A stretch of DNA of 64,000 nt, taken from Azospirillum canadense. GTDB lineage: Bacteria; Pseudomonadota; Alphaproteobacteria; Azospirillales; Azospirillaceae. The notes beneath the pieces are model-generated. The model did not search any database. It had not been told where the DNA came from and saw nothing but the letters and a program-made list of their open reading frames with translations. Every line of letters begins with the position of its first letter. Within the stretch, counting starts at the first letter, position 1. The position numbers were made by a program, and so were the translations under genes. This document shows positions 16,417 through 25,000 of this stretch, one piece after another. Location: contig NZ_JAOQNG010000010.1 of NCBI RefSeq assembly GCF_025961225.1, positions 1,416,501-1,480,500 on the forward strand, written 5' to 3'.

Positions 16417-17197
16417 CGTTGGCGTCGGCTTCGCGGCGAAACGCCTCCGCGTCCGCGTTGAAGGAGCGGAAGGCGTTGGCGATGTCGGCGTCGCGCCAGC
16501 CCAGCGCGGTCAGCTGCTTGGCCAGCGCTGCGGTGTTCGGCGTTTCCTTCGGGCCGAAGCAGCCGTAGCAGCCGCGCGCGAACCGGGGGCAAAGGTTGCC
16601 GCAGCCGGCCTGGGTCACGGGGCCGAGGCACGGCACGCCGCGCGCCACCATCACGCACACCGTCCCGTGAAGCTTGCATTCGATGCACTGGCTGTGCGGC
16701 GGCACGACCGGGCGGCGGCCGTTCAGGAAGGCGTTCAGCACCTCCAGCAGCTGGGACTTACTGATGGGGCAGCCGTGCAGTTCGAAATCGACCGTCACAT
16801 GGTCGCGGATGGCGGTGGAGGTCGCCAGCGTGTCGATGAAGTCTGGCCGGGCGTAGACGGCGCGGACGAAGCCATCCACGTCGCGGAAGTTCCGCAGGGC
16901 CTGGATGCCGCCCGCGGTGGCGCAGGCGCCGATGGTGATCAGCACCTTCGACCGGGCGCGGATGCGCCGGATGCGCTCCGCGTCATGCGGCGTGCTGATG
17001 GAGCCCTCCACCAGCGAGACGTCGTATGGGCCGTGGATCGCCACGCGCGTCGCCTCCAGGAAATAGGCGATCTCCACTGCGTCGGCGACGGCCAGCAGCT
17101 CGTCCTCGCAGTCGAGCAGAGACAGCTGGCAGCCGTCGCAGGAGGAGAATTTCCACACGGCCAGTTTGGGCCGGCGTTTGGGGACTTTCCGGGGCAT
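16358..17197 (-). CDS. hydD: Group 3b NiFe hydrogenase, small (delta) subunit
   Basis: This is the electron-transferring partner of the large subunit. WKFSSCDGCQLSLLDCEDELL holds the proximal 4Fe-4S cysteines (Cys20, Cys23) in the form typical of group 3b enzymes. Further conserved parts are TIGACATAGGIQALRN, the medial/distal cysteines in PHSQCIECKLHGTVC, and GVPCLGPVTQAGCG...CYGCFGP. There is no twin-arginine leader, so it is cytoplasmic. It starts one base after the gamma-subunit stop. The C-terminus (NAPLPPPAGEGGARAKGVGG) is encoded by the right inverted repeat of the DUF559 cassette, so the natural end was probably replaced. The core domain looks intact. Confidence 0.94.
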   Translation of the reverse strand: MPRKVPKRRPKLAVWKFSSCDGCQLSLLDCEDELLAVADAVEIAYFLEATRVAIHGPYDVSLVEGSISTPHDAERIRRIRARSKVLITIGACATAGGIQALRNFRDVDGFVRAVYARPDFIDTLATSTAIRDHVTVDFELHGCPISKSQLLEVLNAFLNGRRPVVPPHSQCIECKLHGTVCVMVARGVPCLGPVTQAGCGNLCPRFARGCYGCFGPKETPNTAALAKQLTALGWRDADIANAFRSFNADAEAFRREADANAPLPPPAGEGGARAKGVGG

Positions 17198-17198
17198 G

Positions 17199-18059
17199 TC
17201 ACAGCTCCCGCACGGAGAAGACGTGCTCGATGGTGTCGTAGCGGTAGACGGGGCCGTCCTTGCACATGAAGGAGCCGCCCATCTGGCAGTGCCCGCAGAA
17301 GCCCACGCCGCACTTCATGTTGCGCTCCAGCGTCACATAGATACGGTCGGCGGTTACGCCGCGCTCGTACAGCGCTTGGACGGCCGGTCGGGTCATCGTC
17401 TCCGATCGGCAGACGTAGGCGGTGGTCTGCTCCGGGTCGAAGCGGGCGATCTTCACCAGATTGGCGACGCTGCCCACCCGGCCGCGATAGCCGGCGGGGG
17501 CGGAATGGACGGTGACGTGCACCTGCATGTCGAAGCGCCCGCGCCATTGGTGCAGCTGACCCTCATAGAGGATGTCGTGCGTCCCGCGCGATCCGTAGCA
17601 GAGCACCACCTTACCGAAGTGCTCGCGCCGGTTCAGCACCTCAAGAATGAGCGGTCGCAGCGGGGCGAGGCCGATGGTGCCGGTGACGAAGAGTACGTCC
17701 TGGCCGTACGCCTCCTCGATCGGCCAGGGGTGGCCGAAAGGGCCGCGTACGCCGATGCTATCGCCGGGGCGCAGAGCGGCCATGGCGCGGGTGACCGTGC
17801 CGACCTCCCGCACCGTGTGGACCAGCCCGCCCGGGTCGCGGCAGTCGCCGGAGACGGAGATCGCCACCTCCCCCACGCCGAACACGTACAGCATGTTGAA
17901 CTGGCCCGGCCGGAAGACGTACGGCCGGCCGTCCTGGCTTTCCAGCACCAGCGTGAAGCAGCCGTCCACTTCGCGCAGACGCCGGACGATCCGGAACGGG
18001 CGCGGCACCATGGGGTCGGCGGACGCTATGGTCGTGGGGGGAAGGAGCGCGGAGTCCAT
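17199..18059 (-). CDS. hydG: Group 3b hydrogenase, FAD/NAD(P)-binding gamma subunit
   Basis: The 286-residue flavoprotein passes electrons between hydrogenase and NAD(P). It has a ferredoxin-reductase fold: an FAD-binding barrel with RPGQFNMLYVFGVGEVAISVSG, a nucleotide-binding part with LFVTGTIGLAPLRPLI and VLCYGSRG, and a C-terminal [2Fe-2S] site CGVGFCGHCQMGGSFMC. This matches the dihydroorotate dehydrogenase electron-transfer subunit family used by sulfhydrogenases. It lies between the cyclic-nucleotide-binding gene and hydD with minimal spacing, as in a single transcription unit. Confidence 0.93.
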   Translation of the reverse strand: MDSALLPPTTIASADPMVPRPFRIVRRLREVDGCFTLVLESQDGRPYVFRPGQFNMLYVFGVGEVAISVSGDCRDPGGLVHTVREVGTVTRAMAALRPGDSIGVRGPFGHPWPIEEAYGQDVLFVTGTIGLAPLRPLILEVLNRREHFGKVVLCYGSRGTHDILYEGQLHQWRGRFDMQVHVTVHSAPAGYRGRVGSVANLVKIARFDPEQTTAYVCRSETMTRPAVQALYERGVTADRIYVTLERNMKCGVGFCGHCQMGGSFMCKDGPVYRYDTIEHVFSVREL

Positions 18060-18071
18060 GGACGTCCTCCG

Positions 18072-18545
18072 TCACTCGGCGGCGTCGGTGGTCAGTTCGA
18101 CGATGCGCAGGCGCGCCTCGGCGATGCGGCGGCCCATGACGGGGATGAAGCGCTGGTAGAGGTGGAAGCCCAGCTCGTGGTTCTCGTCGATCTTGCGGCG
18201 CAGGCAGGCGCCGTCGATGGCGATGGCCCGCACCTGCTCCACCGCGCGAGCGTCGAAGGTCCAGCGGTGGGGCGGGACCAGCCAGGACCAGCCGATGATC
18301 TCCCCCTCCCCGATGTTCTCCACCACCACGGATGGCCGGCCGGGCGCGTGCACCTCCACCGCCACCGTGCCTTGGCGGATCAGGTAGAAGTGGTCGGCGG
18401 CGGCGCCCTCCTGGAACAGGAACTCGCCAGGGCGCCTGTGGGCGTTGGTGCAGCAGCCGACCACCACCCCGCGCACGTCGGGCGGCATGTCGCGGAAGAA
18501 CGGATGTTCGGCCAGCAGCCGGCCCAGCCCCTCGACCTGCACCAT
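18072..18545 (-). CDS. Stand-alone cyclic-nucleotide-binding domain protein in hydrogenase operon
   Basis: A 157-residue protein consists of one cNMP-binding fold: LAEHPFFRDMPPDVRGVVVG, RRPGEFLFQEGAAADHFYLIRQG, VVVENIGEGEIIGWSWLVPPHRW. There is no helix-turn-helix, so it cannot be a CRP-type DNA-binding regulator by itself. Its start codon lies two bases after the hydB stop and its end 12 bases before hydG. Similar genes occur inside group 3b hydrogenase operons. I infer that it senses a nucleotide or redox cue and acts on the enzyme complex; direct evidence is lacking. Confidence 0.88.
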   Translation of the reverse strand: MVQVEGLGRLLAEHPFFRDMPPDVRGVVVGCCTNAHRRPGEFLFQEGAAADHFYLIRQGTVAVEVHAPGRPSVVVENIGEGEIIGWSWLVPPHRWTFDARAVEQVRAIAIDGACLRRKIDENHELGFHLYQRFIPVMGRRIAEARLRIVELTTDAAE

Positions 18546-18547
18546 GG

Positions 18548-19729
<1,182 letters not shown>

Positions 19730-19743
19730 GGGCAGCCCCCTCG

Positions 19744-19758
19744 CGTCACGACGTGACG
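19744..19758. promoter_or_regulatory. Palindrome CGTCAC-GAC-GTGACG upstream of hydrogenase operon
   Basis: A perfect 6-3-6 inverted repeat lies just before the hydB ATG. Its position suggests a repressor or activator site; the binding factor is unknown. Confidence 0.4.
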
Positions 19759-19912
19759 AGGGAAGTATACGCCCTTTGGCGAAGCGATGAAGGTCCGCCC
19801 CGAACCACCTTAGTCGTGGGCGGCGAGCGTTTTGTCGCAGTCCGCCGTTCTGTCTGCTAGGAACGCGCCCCGACCACGCGAGACGAAGACTGGGCAGGCG
19901 ACGAGGAATCGA

Positions 19913-20734
19913 ATGGCGAAGTGGAACTCCGGGCCGAGCCGTCGGCAGACATCAGGCCGGGCACCGCGGCGCGGGTCGTCGCTGACGCTGGGCGGCCTCG
20001 TCGCCGTGCTGCTGGTGCTGGCCGCCGTGTATTTGGGCGAGAAATACCACCTGCTGCCGCGCGGCAGCCTGGACATCCTGATCGGCCGCGAGGAGCCGCC
20101 GGCCAAGCGCGACCGCACCGGTCAACGCCCGCCCGCCCAAGTGCCGCGCCCCACCCCGGACGCGAGCATCGACTACGCCCGCGTCCTGCAACAGCTCGAC
20201 GGCATCCGCGTGGAGGACGAAAAGCGCGGCGGCTACGTCCGCGAGGAATGGCCGCACTGGCTGACCATCGGCAGCAAGTGCCTGAACACGCGCGAACAGG
20301 TGCTGATCCGCGATTCGGCGGAGCCTGCCCAGCTGTCGCCCAACGGCTGCTCCGTCCTTTCCGGTGTCTGGCATGATCCCTATACGGGCGAGACCTTCAC
20401 CAACCCGCGCCAGGTCGACATCGACCACCGCGTGCCGCTGGAGGAGGCCTACGGCAGCGGCGGCTACGACTGGCCGCGCGAGAAGCGCGCCGCCTACGCC
20501 AACGACCTGACCGACCCGCTGACCCTCGTCACCGTGTCCGCCGCCGCCAACCGTGCCAAGGGCTCAAAGGGGCCGGAGGAATGGCTGCCGCCGCGCCAGG
20601 ACTACCTCTGCGCCTACGTCGCGGACTGGATCGCCGTGAAGGCCCGCTGGCAGCTGACCATGGACGAGCGCGAGCGCGTGACGGTCGGCAACATCATCGC
20701 CGACTGCCGCGAGCAGGCCGGCGCGGTCCATTGA
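19913..20734 (+). CDS. Membrane-anchored HNH (DUF1524/GmrSD-type) endonuclease
   Basis: The 273-residue protein has one N-terminal membrane segment (about 24-44) after a basic head, a Pro-rich linker, and a C-terminal nuclease domain. In it VDIDHRVPLEEAYGSGGYDW (His172) and the later NDLTDPLTLVTVSAAANRAKG...EEWLPP form the HNH/His-Me fold of secreted nucleases. Topology predicts the nuclease lies in the periplasm, where it could degrade incoming or extracellular DNA (inference). The ATG at 19913 has GAGGA upstream; an earlier in-frame ATG at 19832 lacks one. It is divergent from the hydrogenase operon. Confidence 0.82.
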   Translation: MAKWNSGPSRRQTSGRAPRRGSSLTLGGLVAVLLVLAAVYLGEKYHLLPRGSLDILIGREEPPAKRDRTGQRPPAQVPRPTPDASIDYARVLQQLDGIRVEDEKRGGYVREEWPHWLTIGSKCLNTREQVLIRDSAEPAQLSPNGCSVLSGVWHDPYTGETFTNPRQVDIDHRVPLEEAYGSGGYDWPREKRAAYANDLTDPLTLVTVSAAANRAKGSKGPEEWLPPRQDYLCAYVADWIAVKARWQLTMDERERVTVGNIIADCREQAGAVH

Positions 20735-20774
20735 ACGCGGCCGGCGATCGGCGGAATTCCGGGCCGGACCGAAC

Positions 20775-21203
20775 TCACCAACTGAGGAAAATGCCCACGT
20801 CGCCGGGCATGCCGCCGGGATAGTCCAGGATCTGCGCGCGGATCCGGTAGCCCAGGGGGCGCAGTTTCGCGTCGAAGGACTCGTAGAGTTCGCGGGCGAA
20901 GCCGGTCAGGCTGGATGGCCAGTCGTCGGACAGGTTGTTGATGGCGCGTCCGCCGTCCTCGCACCAGTCGCTGGGAAAGCGCAGGGCCAGGATCTCATGG
21001 TCGCCGCGCTTGGCGGCCTCGGCGACCTGGTGGTTGAAGCGGTCCTCCACCTGCGGGTCCAGGTGCCGGTGCAGAAAGGCGTCGTGCTGCCGCTTCAGCT
21101 CCTCCTCGTGCTTGTGCTCCAGTTCCTCGGCTTCGTGCACGAGTTTGCAGTGCTGCTCCTCCGCCATGCGGCGGAGGTCTTCCGGACGCAGGAGCGTGGT
21201 CAT
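20775..21203 (-). CDS. Conserved-looking protein of unknown function
   Basis: The 142-residue protein's first ~55 residues are a charged, His/Glu-rich coiled helix (HEAEELEHKHEEELKRQHDAF). A globular part follows with FPSDWCEDGGRAINNLSDDW and YESFDAKLRPLGYRIRAQIL. No signal peptide or membrane segment is visible. I do not recognise the family. It is the last of a run of minus-strand genes behind fur and the 94-residue protein and could be part of that unit. Confidence 0.65.
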   Translation of the reverse strand: MTTLLRPEDLRRMAEEQHCKLVHEAEELEHKHEEELKRQHDAFLHRHLDPQVEDRFNHQVAEAAKRGDHEILALRFPSDWCEDGGRAINNLSDDWPSSLTGFARELYESFDAKLRPLGYRIRAQILDYPGGMPGDVGIFLSW

Positions 21204-21318
21204 CGGCGCTCTCCCGTGCAGGAGGACTGGAGGGAACCAGCCTACGGGACCCGCAAGCCGAAGGCCAGGGCGCCCGTTGCCGCACCGCGGCGGCGCGGCC
21301 GCAGTGCGAAGAAAGGCG

Positions 21319-21603
21319 TCAGTGCAGGATGTTGCCGGCGACCCAGCGTTCGACGATCTGCTCCGCTTCCGGCATGGCCAGTTCCGGATGATGCCAGCGC
21401 AGGACGACGGTGGCGGCCTCCAGCGCGTGGCGGTCCGGGCGGCCCCGGTCGACCAGCTCGCGGTAGGCGCGCTCCACGATGGGCCGGCAGCCGCAGACGG
21501 CCGCCTCGCAGGCGGCGAAGCGCTCGGCAAAATCCTGCTGGGCCAATTCCCGCTTGGGCAATTTTTGGCGCCTCTGGTCCGATGAATGGTCGTCCGCCGG
21601 CAT
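21319..21603 (-). CDS. Small protein translationally coupled to fur
   Basis: A 94-residue protein starts at an ATG whose first base is the last base of the fur stop (TGATG), a strong sign of translational coupling. The composition is helical and acidic with FAACEAAVCGCRPIVERAYRELV and two close Cys. There is no recognised domain. Being co-expressed with a metal regulator, it may take part in metal homeostasis, but nothing in its sequence proves that. Confidence 0.65.
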   Translation of the reverse strand: MPADDHSSDQRRQKLPKRELAQQDFAERFAACEAAVCGCRPIVERAYRELVDRGRPDRHALEAATVVLRWHHPELAMPEAEQIVERWVAGNILH

Positions 21604-22067
21604 CAGGCGGGCTCCGTTCCCTTGCGCTTGGTCCGTCGCCCGAAAATCTCCAGGCGCTGGCCAATCATATCGAATCCAAGCTCGCGGGCAATGCGCGCGA
21701 CGGCCTCCTCCAACTCGGGGTCCTGGAATTCGACCACCTCGCCCGACTCGATGTCGATCAGGTGATGGTGGTGGTCGCCTCTCGCCTCCTCGTAGCGCGC
21801 GCGGCCGTCGCCGAAGTCGTGGCGCTGGATGATGCCGATCTCTTCGAACAGGCGCATCGACCGGTAGACGGTGGCGAGGCTGATGCCGGAGTCGATGGCG
21901 GAGGCGCGGCGGTAGACTTCCTCGACGTCGGGGTGGTCGGCGGCTTCCGACAGGACGCGCGCGATGATCCGGCGCTGGCCGGTCATCTTCAACCCCCGCT
22001 CCGCGCAGGCGCGTTCGAGCCGCGACGGGAGGGCATCGTCGGGAGGCGTTCCGGTGTGCGTCGTCAC
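21603..22067 (-). CDS. fur: Fur family metal-responsive transcriptional regulator
   Basis: This is a DNA-binding repressor using Fe2+ (or Mn2+ in the rhizobial Mur branch). The winged-helix region LKMTGQRRIIARVLSEAADHPDVEEVY and SLATVYRSMRLFEEIG is followed by the metal-binding RGDHHHHLIDIESGEVVEF and a C-terminal dimerisation part. I favour the GTG at 22067 (154 residues), which has GGAAAGGA 8-10 bases upstream and fits family length. An ATG at 22172 would add 35 atypical residues. Two Fur-like boxes at 23172-23256 are likely targets close by. Fur and Mur cannot be separated from sequence alone. Confidence 0.9.
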   Translation of the reverse strand: MTTHTGTPPDDALPSRLERACAERGLKMTGQRRIIARVLSEAADHPDVEEVYRRASAIDSGISLATVYRSMRLFEEIGIIQRHDFGDGRARYEEARGDHHHHLIDIESGEVVEFQDPELEEAVARIARELGFDMIGQRLEIFGRRTKRKGTEPA

Positions 22068-22210
22068 AGGCTGATCCTTTCCGCTTCCATCCCTGGCCCC
22101 GCCGGGCTGTCCGCCGGCGTCGATTGGAAAGGAGATGGAGAGCGGAAAGGGTCCTGGCAACGGCTTTCCCATGCGGGAGAAGTAGCCTCAAAGGCTCCAC
22201 AAGGAAACGT

Positions 22211-23062
22211 TTACTGGAAGGCGGCCTTCTTCTCTTCCACCTTCGTCACCAGCGCACGGACGGCGTTGGGGTCGAGCACGGCCTGCGACGGCGGGACGGC
22301 GGTCGGGAAGGCCTTGGCGATCTCGTCCATGTTCCCGGTCACGGCCTTGAAGGCGTCGCCGTTCTTCGCGGCCAGCCCCTTGGCGTGGGTGGAGACGTAG
22401 GCGCGCGCCGCGGTGACGAAGCCGCGCGCGTCCTGGTATTCCACGGCGTTGGCCAGCTTGTCGTCGACAAAGGCCTCCTTGTATTCCTCGGCCGCCTGCG
22501 ACAGCACGCCCGGGGCGACCGTCATAGCGAAGGCCGGGGCCTTCTTGTCGGAGGCCTTCATGGCCTTCTCCAGCTTGGCGAGCACGGCGTCCTGCTTGGC
22601 GAAGACCTCGGCGGCCGGCTTCTTGGCCTTCACCAGCCCGGCCAGCGCCTTCAGGTCGCCCTCGAAGTTCGGCAGCTTGCGCGTCTTGATCTCGTCCTTG
22701 ATCAGGCCCCAGATTTCCTCGGTCGGGTGCAGGTAATGGGGGGCGGCGTCGTCCAGGCGGCCGGCGCGGTACAGCTCCTGCCCGACGAGAAGGTGGCCCT
22801 TCAGCATCAGCAGGCGGCCGACCAGGGCCTCCCCAGCGGGGTATTCGGTGAAGATGTCCTGCTCCGGCGCTTCGGCAGCGGGGGCGGCAGCCTCGCCGGC
22901 CGGGGCGGGGTGCTGGTGGTCCGCCTGCGCAACCTGCACCGCGGCGGAGGCGTGCATCCCATGCCCGTGCATCTGCCCCTGCATCTCCGCGGCGTTCGCC
23001 CCGGCGCCCAGAAGCGCGAAGGTGCTGATCCCCATCCAAAGCGTGAGCGTCTTCGTGTGCAT
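22211..23062 (-). CDS. Exported His-rich protein, probably iron-regulated
   Basis: The 283-residue protein begins with a signal peptide (to about residue 24, ANA). A Met/His-rich segment (MQGQMHGHGMHAS, ADHQHPAPAG) follows, then a helical domain of ~220 residues rich in Lys and Ala. His/Met clusters suggest binding of a metal in the periplasm. GGAAAGG lies upstream of the ATG. Two Fur-type palindromes lie 110-195 bases upstream, in the region shared with the divergent MFS gene, so iron-dependent repression is likely. The family is not recognised with certainty; it is not a clear EfeO or imelysin. Confidence 0.7.
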   Translation of the reverse strand: MHTKTLTLWMGISTFALLGAGANAAEMQGQMHGHGMHASAAVQVAQADHQHPAPAGEAAAPAAEAPEQDIFTEYPAGEALVGRLLMLKGHLLVGQELYRAGRLDDAAPHYLHPTEEIWGLIKDEIKTRKLPNFEGDLKALAGLVKAKKPAAEVFAKQDAVLAKLEKAMKASDKKAPAFAMTVAPGVLSQAAEEYKEAFVDDKLANAVEYQDARGFVTAARAYVSTHAKGLAAKNGDAFKAVTGNMDEIAKAFPTAVPPSQAVLDPNAVRALVTKVEEKKAAFQ

Positions 23063-23171
23063 GCGGGGTTGCCTTTCCTGTTTCCCGTTTGGTGCCCGTC
23101 CGGCTGGCGCCCTGTCGGCGCCTGTCCGTCCGGCGTGTGTCGCAGTGCGGTGCTCAACCCGCTATACTGAA

Positions 23172-23190
23172 ATTGCGAGTGAATCGCAAT
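23172..23190. promoter_or_regulatory. Fur-type operator 1
   Basis: A perfect 19-bp palindrome, ATTGCGA-GTGAA-TCGCAAT, has the 7-5-7 layout of classical Fur boxes. It sits between the divergent His-rich exported protein and MFS genes. Confidence 0.7.
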
Positions 23191-23237
23191 AGCAAGTCCT
23201 GACCGTCGCTCAGCTTCCCACGCGCCGCCCGAATAGT

Positions 23238-23256
23238 ATTGAGAGTTACTCGCATT
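23238..23256. promoter_or_regulatory. Fur-type operator 2
   Basis: ATTGAGA-GTTAC-TCGCATT matches the layout of operator 1, with 5 of 7 half-site positions paired. It is 66 bases from the first site. Confidence 0.55.
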
Positions 23257-23377
23257 AGCAATGCAGGACGTGGGCGGCGCATGACGGGCTTGCCGGATCG
23301 GGGGGTGCCTTCTGCGACGCCGGTGGTGGCATAGTGTGCGCCCAAAGGACGCACCCCCGACAGGACAGGACATTCCC

Positions 23378-24676
23378 TTGGCCACCGACGAGACGGCACC
23401 GGACCAAACGGCCCAGGGCAAAACGATATCGCCGGCAGCATCCGTCACCGCGCCCCCCGCCGCCCCTTTCGCTCCGGAAACGCCGCCCGCTCCCTTCGCG
23501 CTGCTGCTGGCGGAGGTGACCAGCGTGCAGGCGATCGCCACCCTGTCGGTGCTGACCATGGCGACGGTGGCGCCGCTGGCCGCGGGCTCGCTGGGCGTCG
23601 GGGCGGAGGCGGTCGGCTACCAGATCAGCATCATCTACGGCGCCGGCGCGCTGGTGTCGTCGGTGGCCGGGCTGGTGGTGCGGCGCTGGGGGGCTGGCAC
23701 GGTCGGCGTCGCCGCCATGGTGCTGGGGCTGCTCGGCTGCCTGGGGCTCGCCACCGGCCTGCTGTGGGTGGCGGCGCTGGCGTCGGTGCTGATCGGGATC
23801 GGCTACGGGCTGGTCAACCCCTCCTCCTCGCACCTGCTGAACCGCTTCACGCCGCCGGCCCGGCGCAACCTCGTCTTCTCGCTGAAGCAGACCGGCGTCC
23901 CGCTGGCCGGCGTGCTGGCGGGGCTGATCCTGCCGGGCATCGGCCAGTGGGCGGGATGGCGCGGGGCGGCGCTGGCCGTCGCCGCGCTGTTCGCCGTGCT
24001 GCTGGCGATCTTCGCGCCGGGGCGGCGGGTGTGGGACGACGACCGCAAGCCCGGCCTGATCCTGCGCGGCAAGCTGACGGAGGGCCCGCGGCTGGTCTGG
24101 CGGGAACCGGCGCTGCGCGGCTTCGCCCTGATGGGCTTCTGCTTTTCGGCCATCCAGCTGTCGCTGATGGCCTTCACCGTCAACATGCTGGTGCACGACC
24201 TCGGCTGGCCGATCGTCACCGCCGGCTTCGCCGTATCGGTGATGCAGCTGTCGGGGGCGGCGGCGCGCATCGGCTGGGGCCTGCTGGCCGACCGGATGCG
24301 GTCCGGCACCGCGGTGCTGGCCGGCATCGGCGTCCTGTCCATGGCGGCGGCGCTTGCCACGGCCACGCTGGCGCCGTCCTGGCCGTCCTGGGCGGTGGTC
24401 GTGGTGCTGGCGGTGTTCGGCGCCGGGGCCATCGGCTGGAACGGCGTGTTCCTGGCGGAGGTCGCGCGCGTCTCCCCGCCCGGTTCCGCGAGTGCTGCAA
24501 CGGGCGGCGCCATGATGCTGACCTTCGCCGGCGTGGTCGTGGGACCGGCGCTGTTCGCCACGGCCTACAACGCGGTGGGCAGCTACGGGCTGACCTTCGC
24601 CCTGATGGCTGTGTTCCCGGTGGCCGGCGCCCTGGCCGTGCTGCTGGCCGCCCGCCGCTCCAAAAACGCCGCCTGA
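23378..24676 (+). CDS. MFS transporter
   Basis: The protein of about 432 residues is mostly hydrophobic, with 12 predicted membrane segments. A Pro-rich N-terminal tail precedes the first helix (SVQAIATLSVLTMATVAPL). The loop after helix 2 has VVRRWGAGTVG and the central loop RVWDDDRKPGLILRGKLTEGP, as in the nitrate/cyanate-like and YbfB-like MFS branches. I chose the TTG at 23378 because CAGGACAGGA lies just upstream; a GTG at 23336 is the alternative. It is divergent from the exported His-rich protein across two Fur-type boxes, so it may export or import a siderophore or metal chelate (inference). Confidence 0.82.
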   Translation: MATDETAPDQTAQGKTISPAASVTAPPAAPFAPETPPAPFALLLAEVTSVQAIATLSVLTMATVAPLAAGSLGVGAEAVGYQISIIYGAGALVSSVAGLVVRRWGAGTVGVAAMVLGLLGCLGLATGLLWVAALASVLIGIGYGLVNPSSSHLLNRFTPPARRNLVFSLKQTGVPLAGVLAGLILPGIGQWAGWRGAALAVAALFAVLLAIFAPGRRVWDDDRKPGLILRGKLTEGPRLVWREPALRGFALMGFCFSAIQLSLMAFTVNMLVHDLGWPIVTAGFAVSVMQLSGAAARIGWGLLADRMRSGTAVLAGIGVLSMAAALATATLAPSWPSWAVVVVLAVFGAGAIGWNGVFLAEVARVSPPGSASAATGGAMMLTFAGVVVGPALFATAYNAVGSYGLTFALMAVFPVAGALAVLLAARRSKNAA

Positions 24677-25000
24677 AACTTCGGGTTGCAAGACGCCCGA
24701 CGACGAATCGATGGTTCGCCTTGGCCGCCGGTCCAGTGGGGCAGACGGACATAGTCTTCACCCCACCCCCTCCCCCCACGGTACCACGGCCGACTCCGAC
24801 GGAGTTCCCCCCTTGGAACAAGGCAACCCGGCTTTCGCAAGCGCGTTCTAAGGAAGGTGGTTCGTGCATAATGCATCGGCCGGGACAACAAGGACGAATA
24901 CAAATGAAATGCAAGGATTCCTTGCTCCCCGCGCCAACCCAGTCCCGGTAGGAGCCTTTCGCCGCCTTTTCCGCCAACAAACGTCGGAAAGCCCGCGCTT
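24677..25000. other. Intergenic region, no gene seen
   Basis: The 324 bases hold a C-rich stretch near 24758-24820 that may be a degenerate copy of the GGGCCC-ended repeat family, and a small palindrome GCAAGGATTCCTTGC near 24911-24925. AT-richer sequence around 24860-24910 probably contains the promoter of the next operon. No coding region is supported. Confidence 0.4.

Noticed and set aside
23238..23256. Second Fur box as a strong site
   Set aside because: Only 5 of 7 half-site positions pair, so I kept it as a weaker operator rather than a second consensus site.
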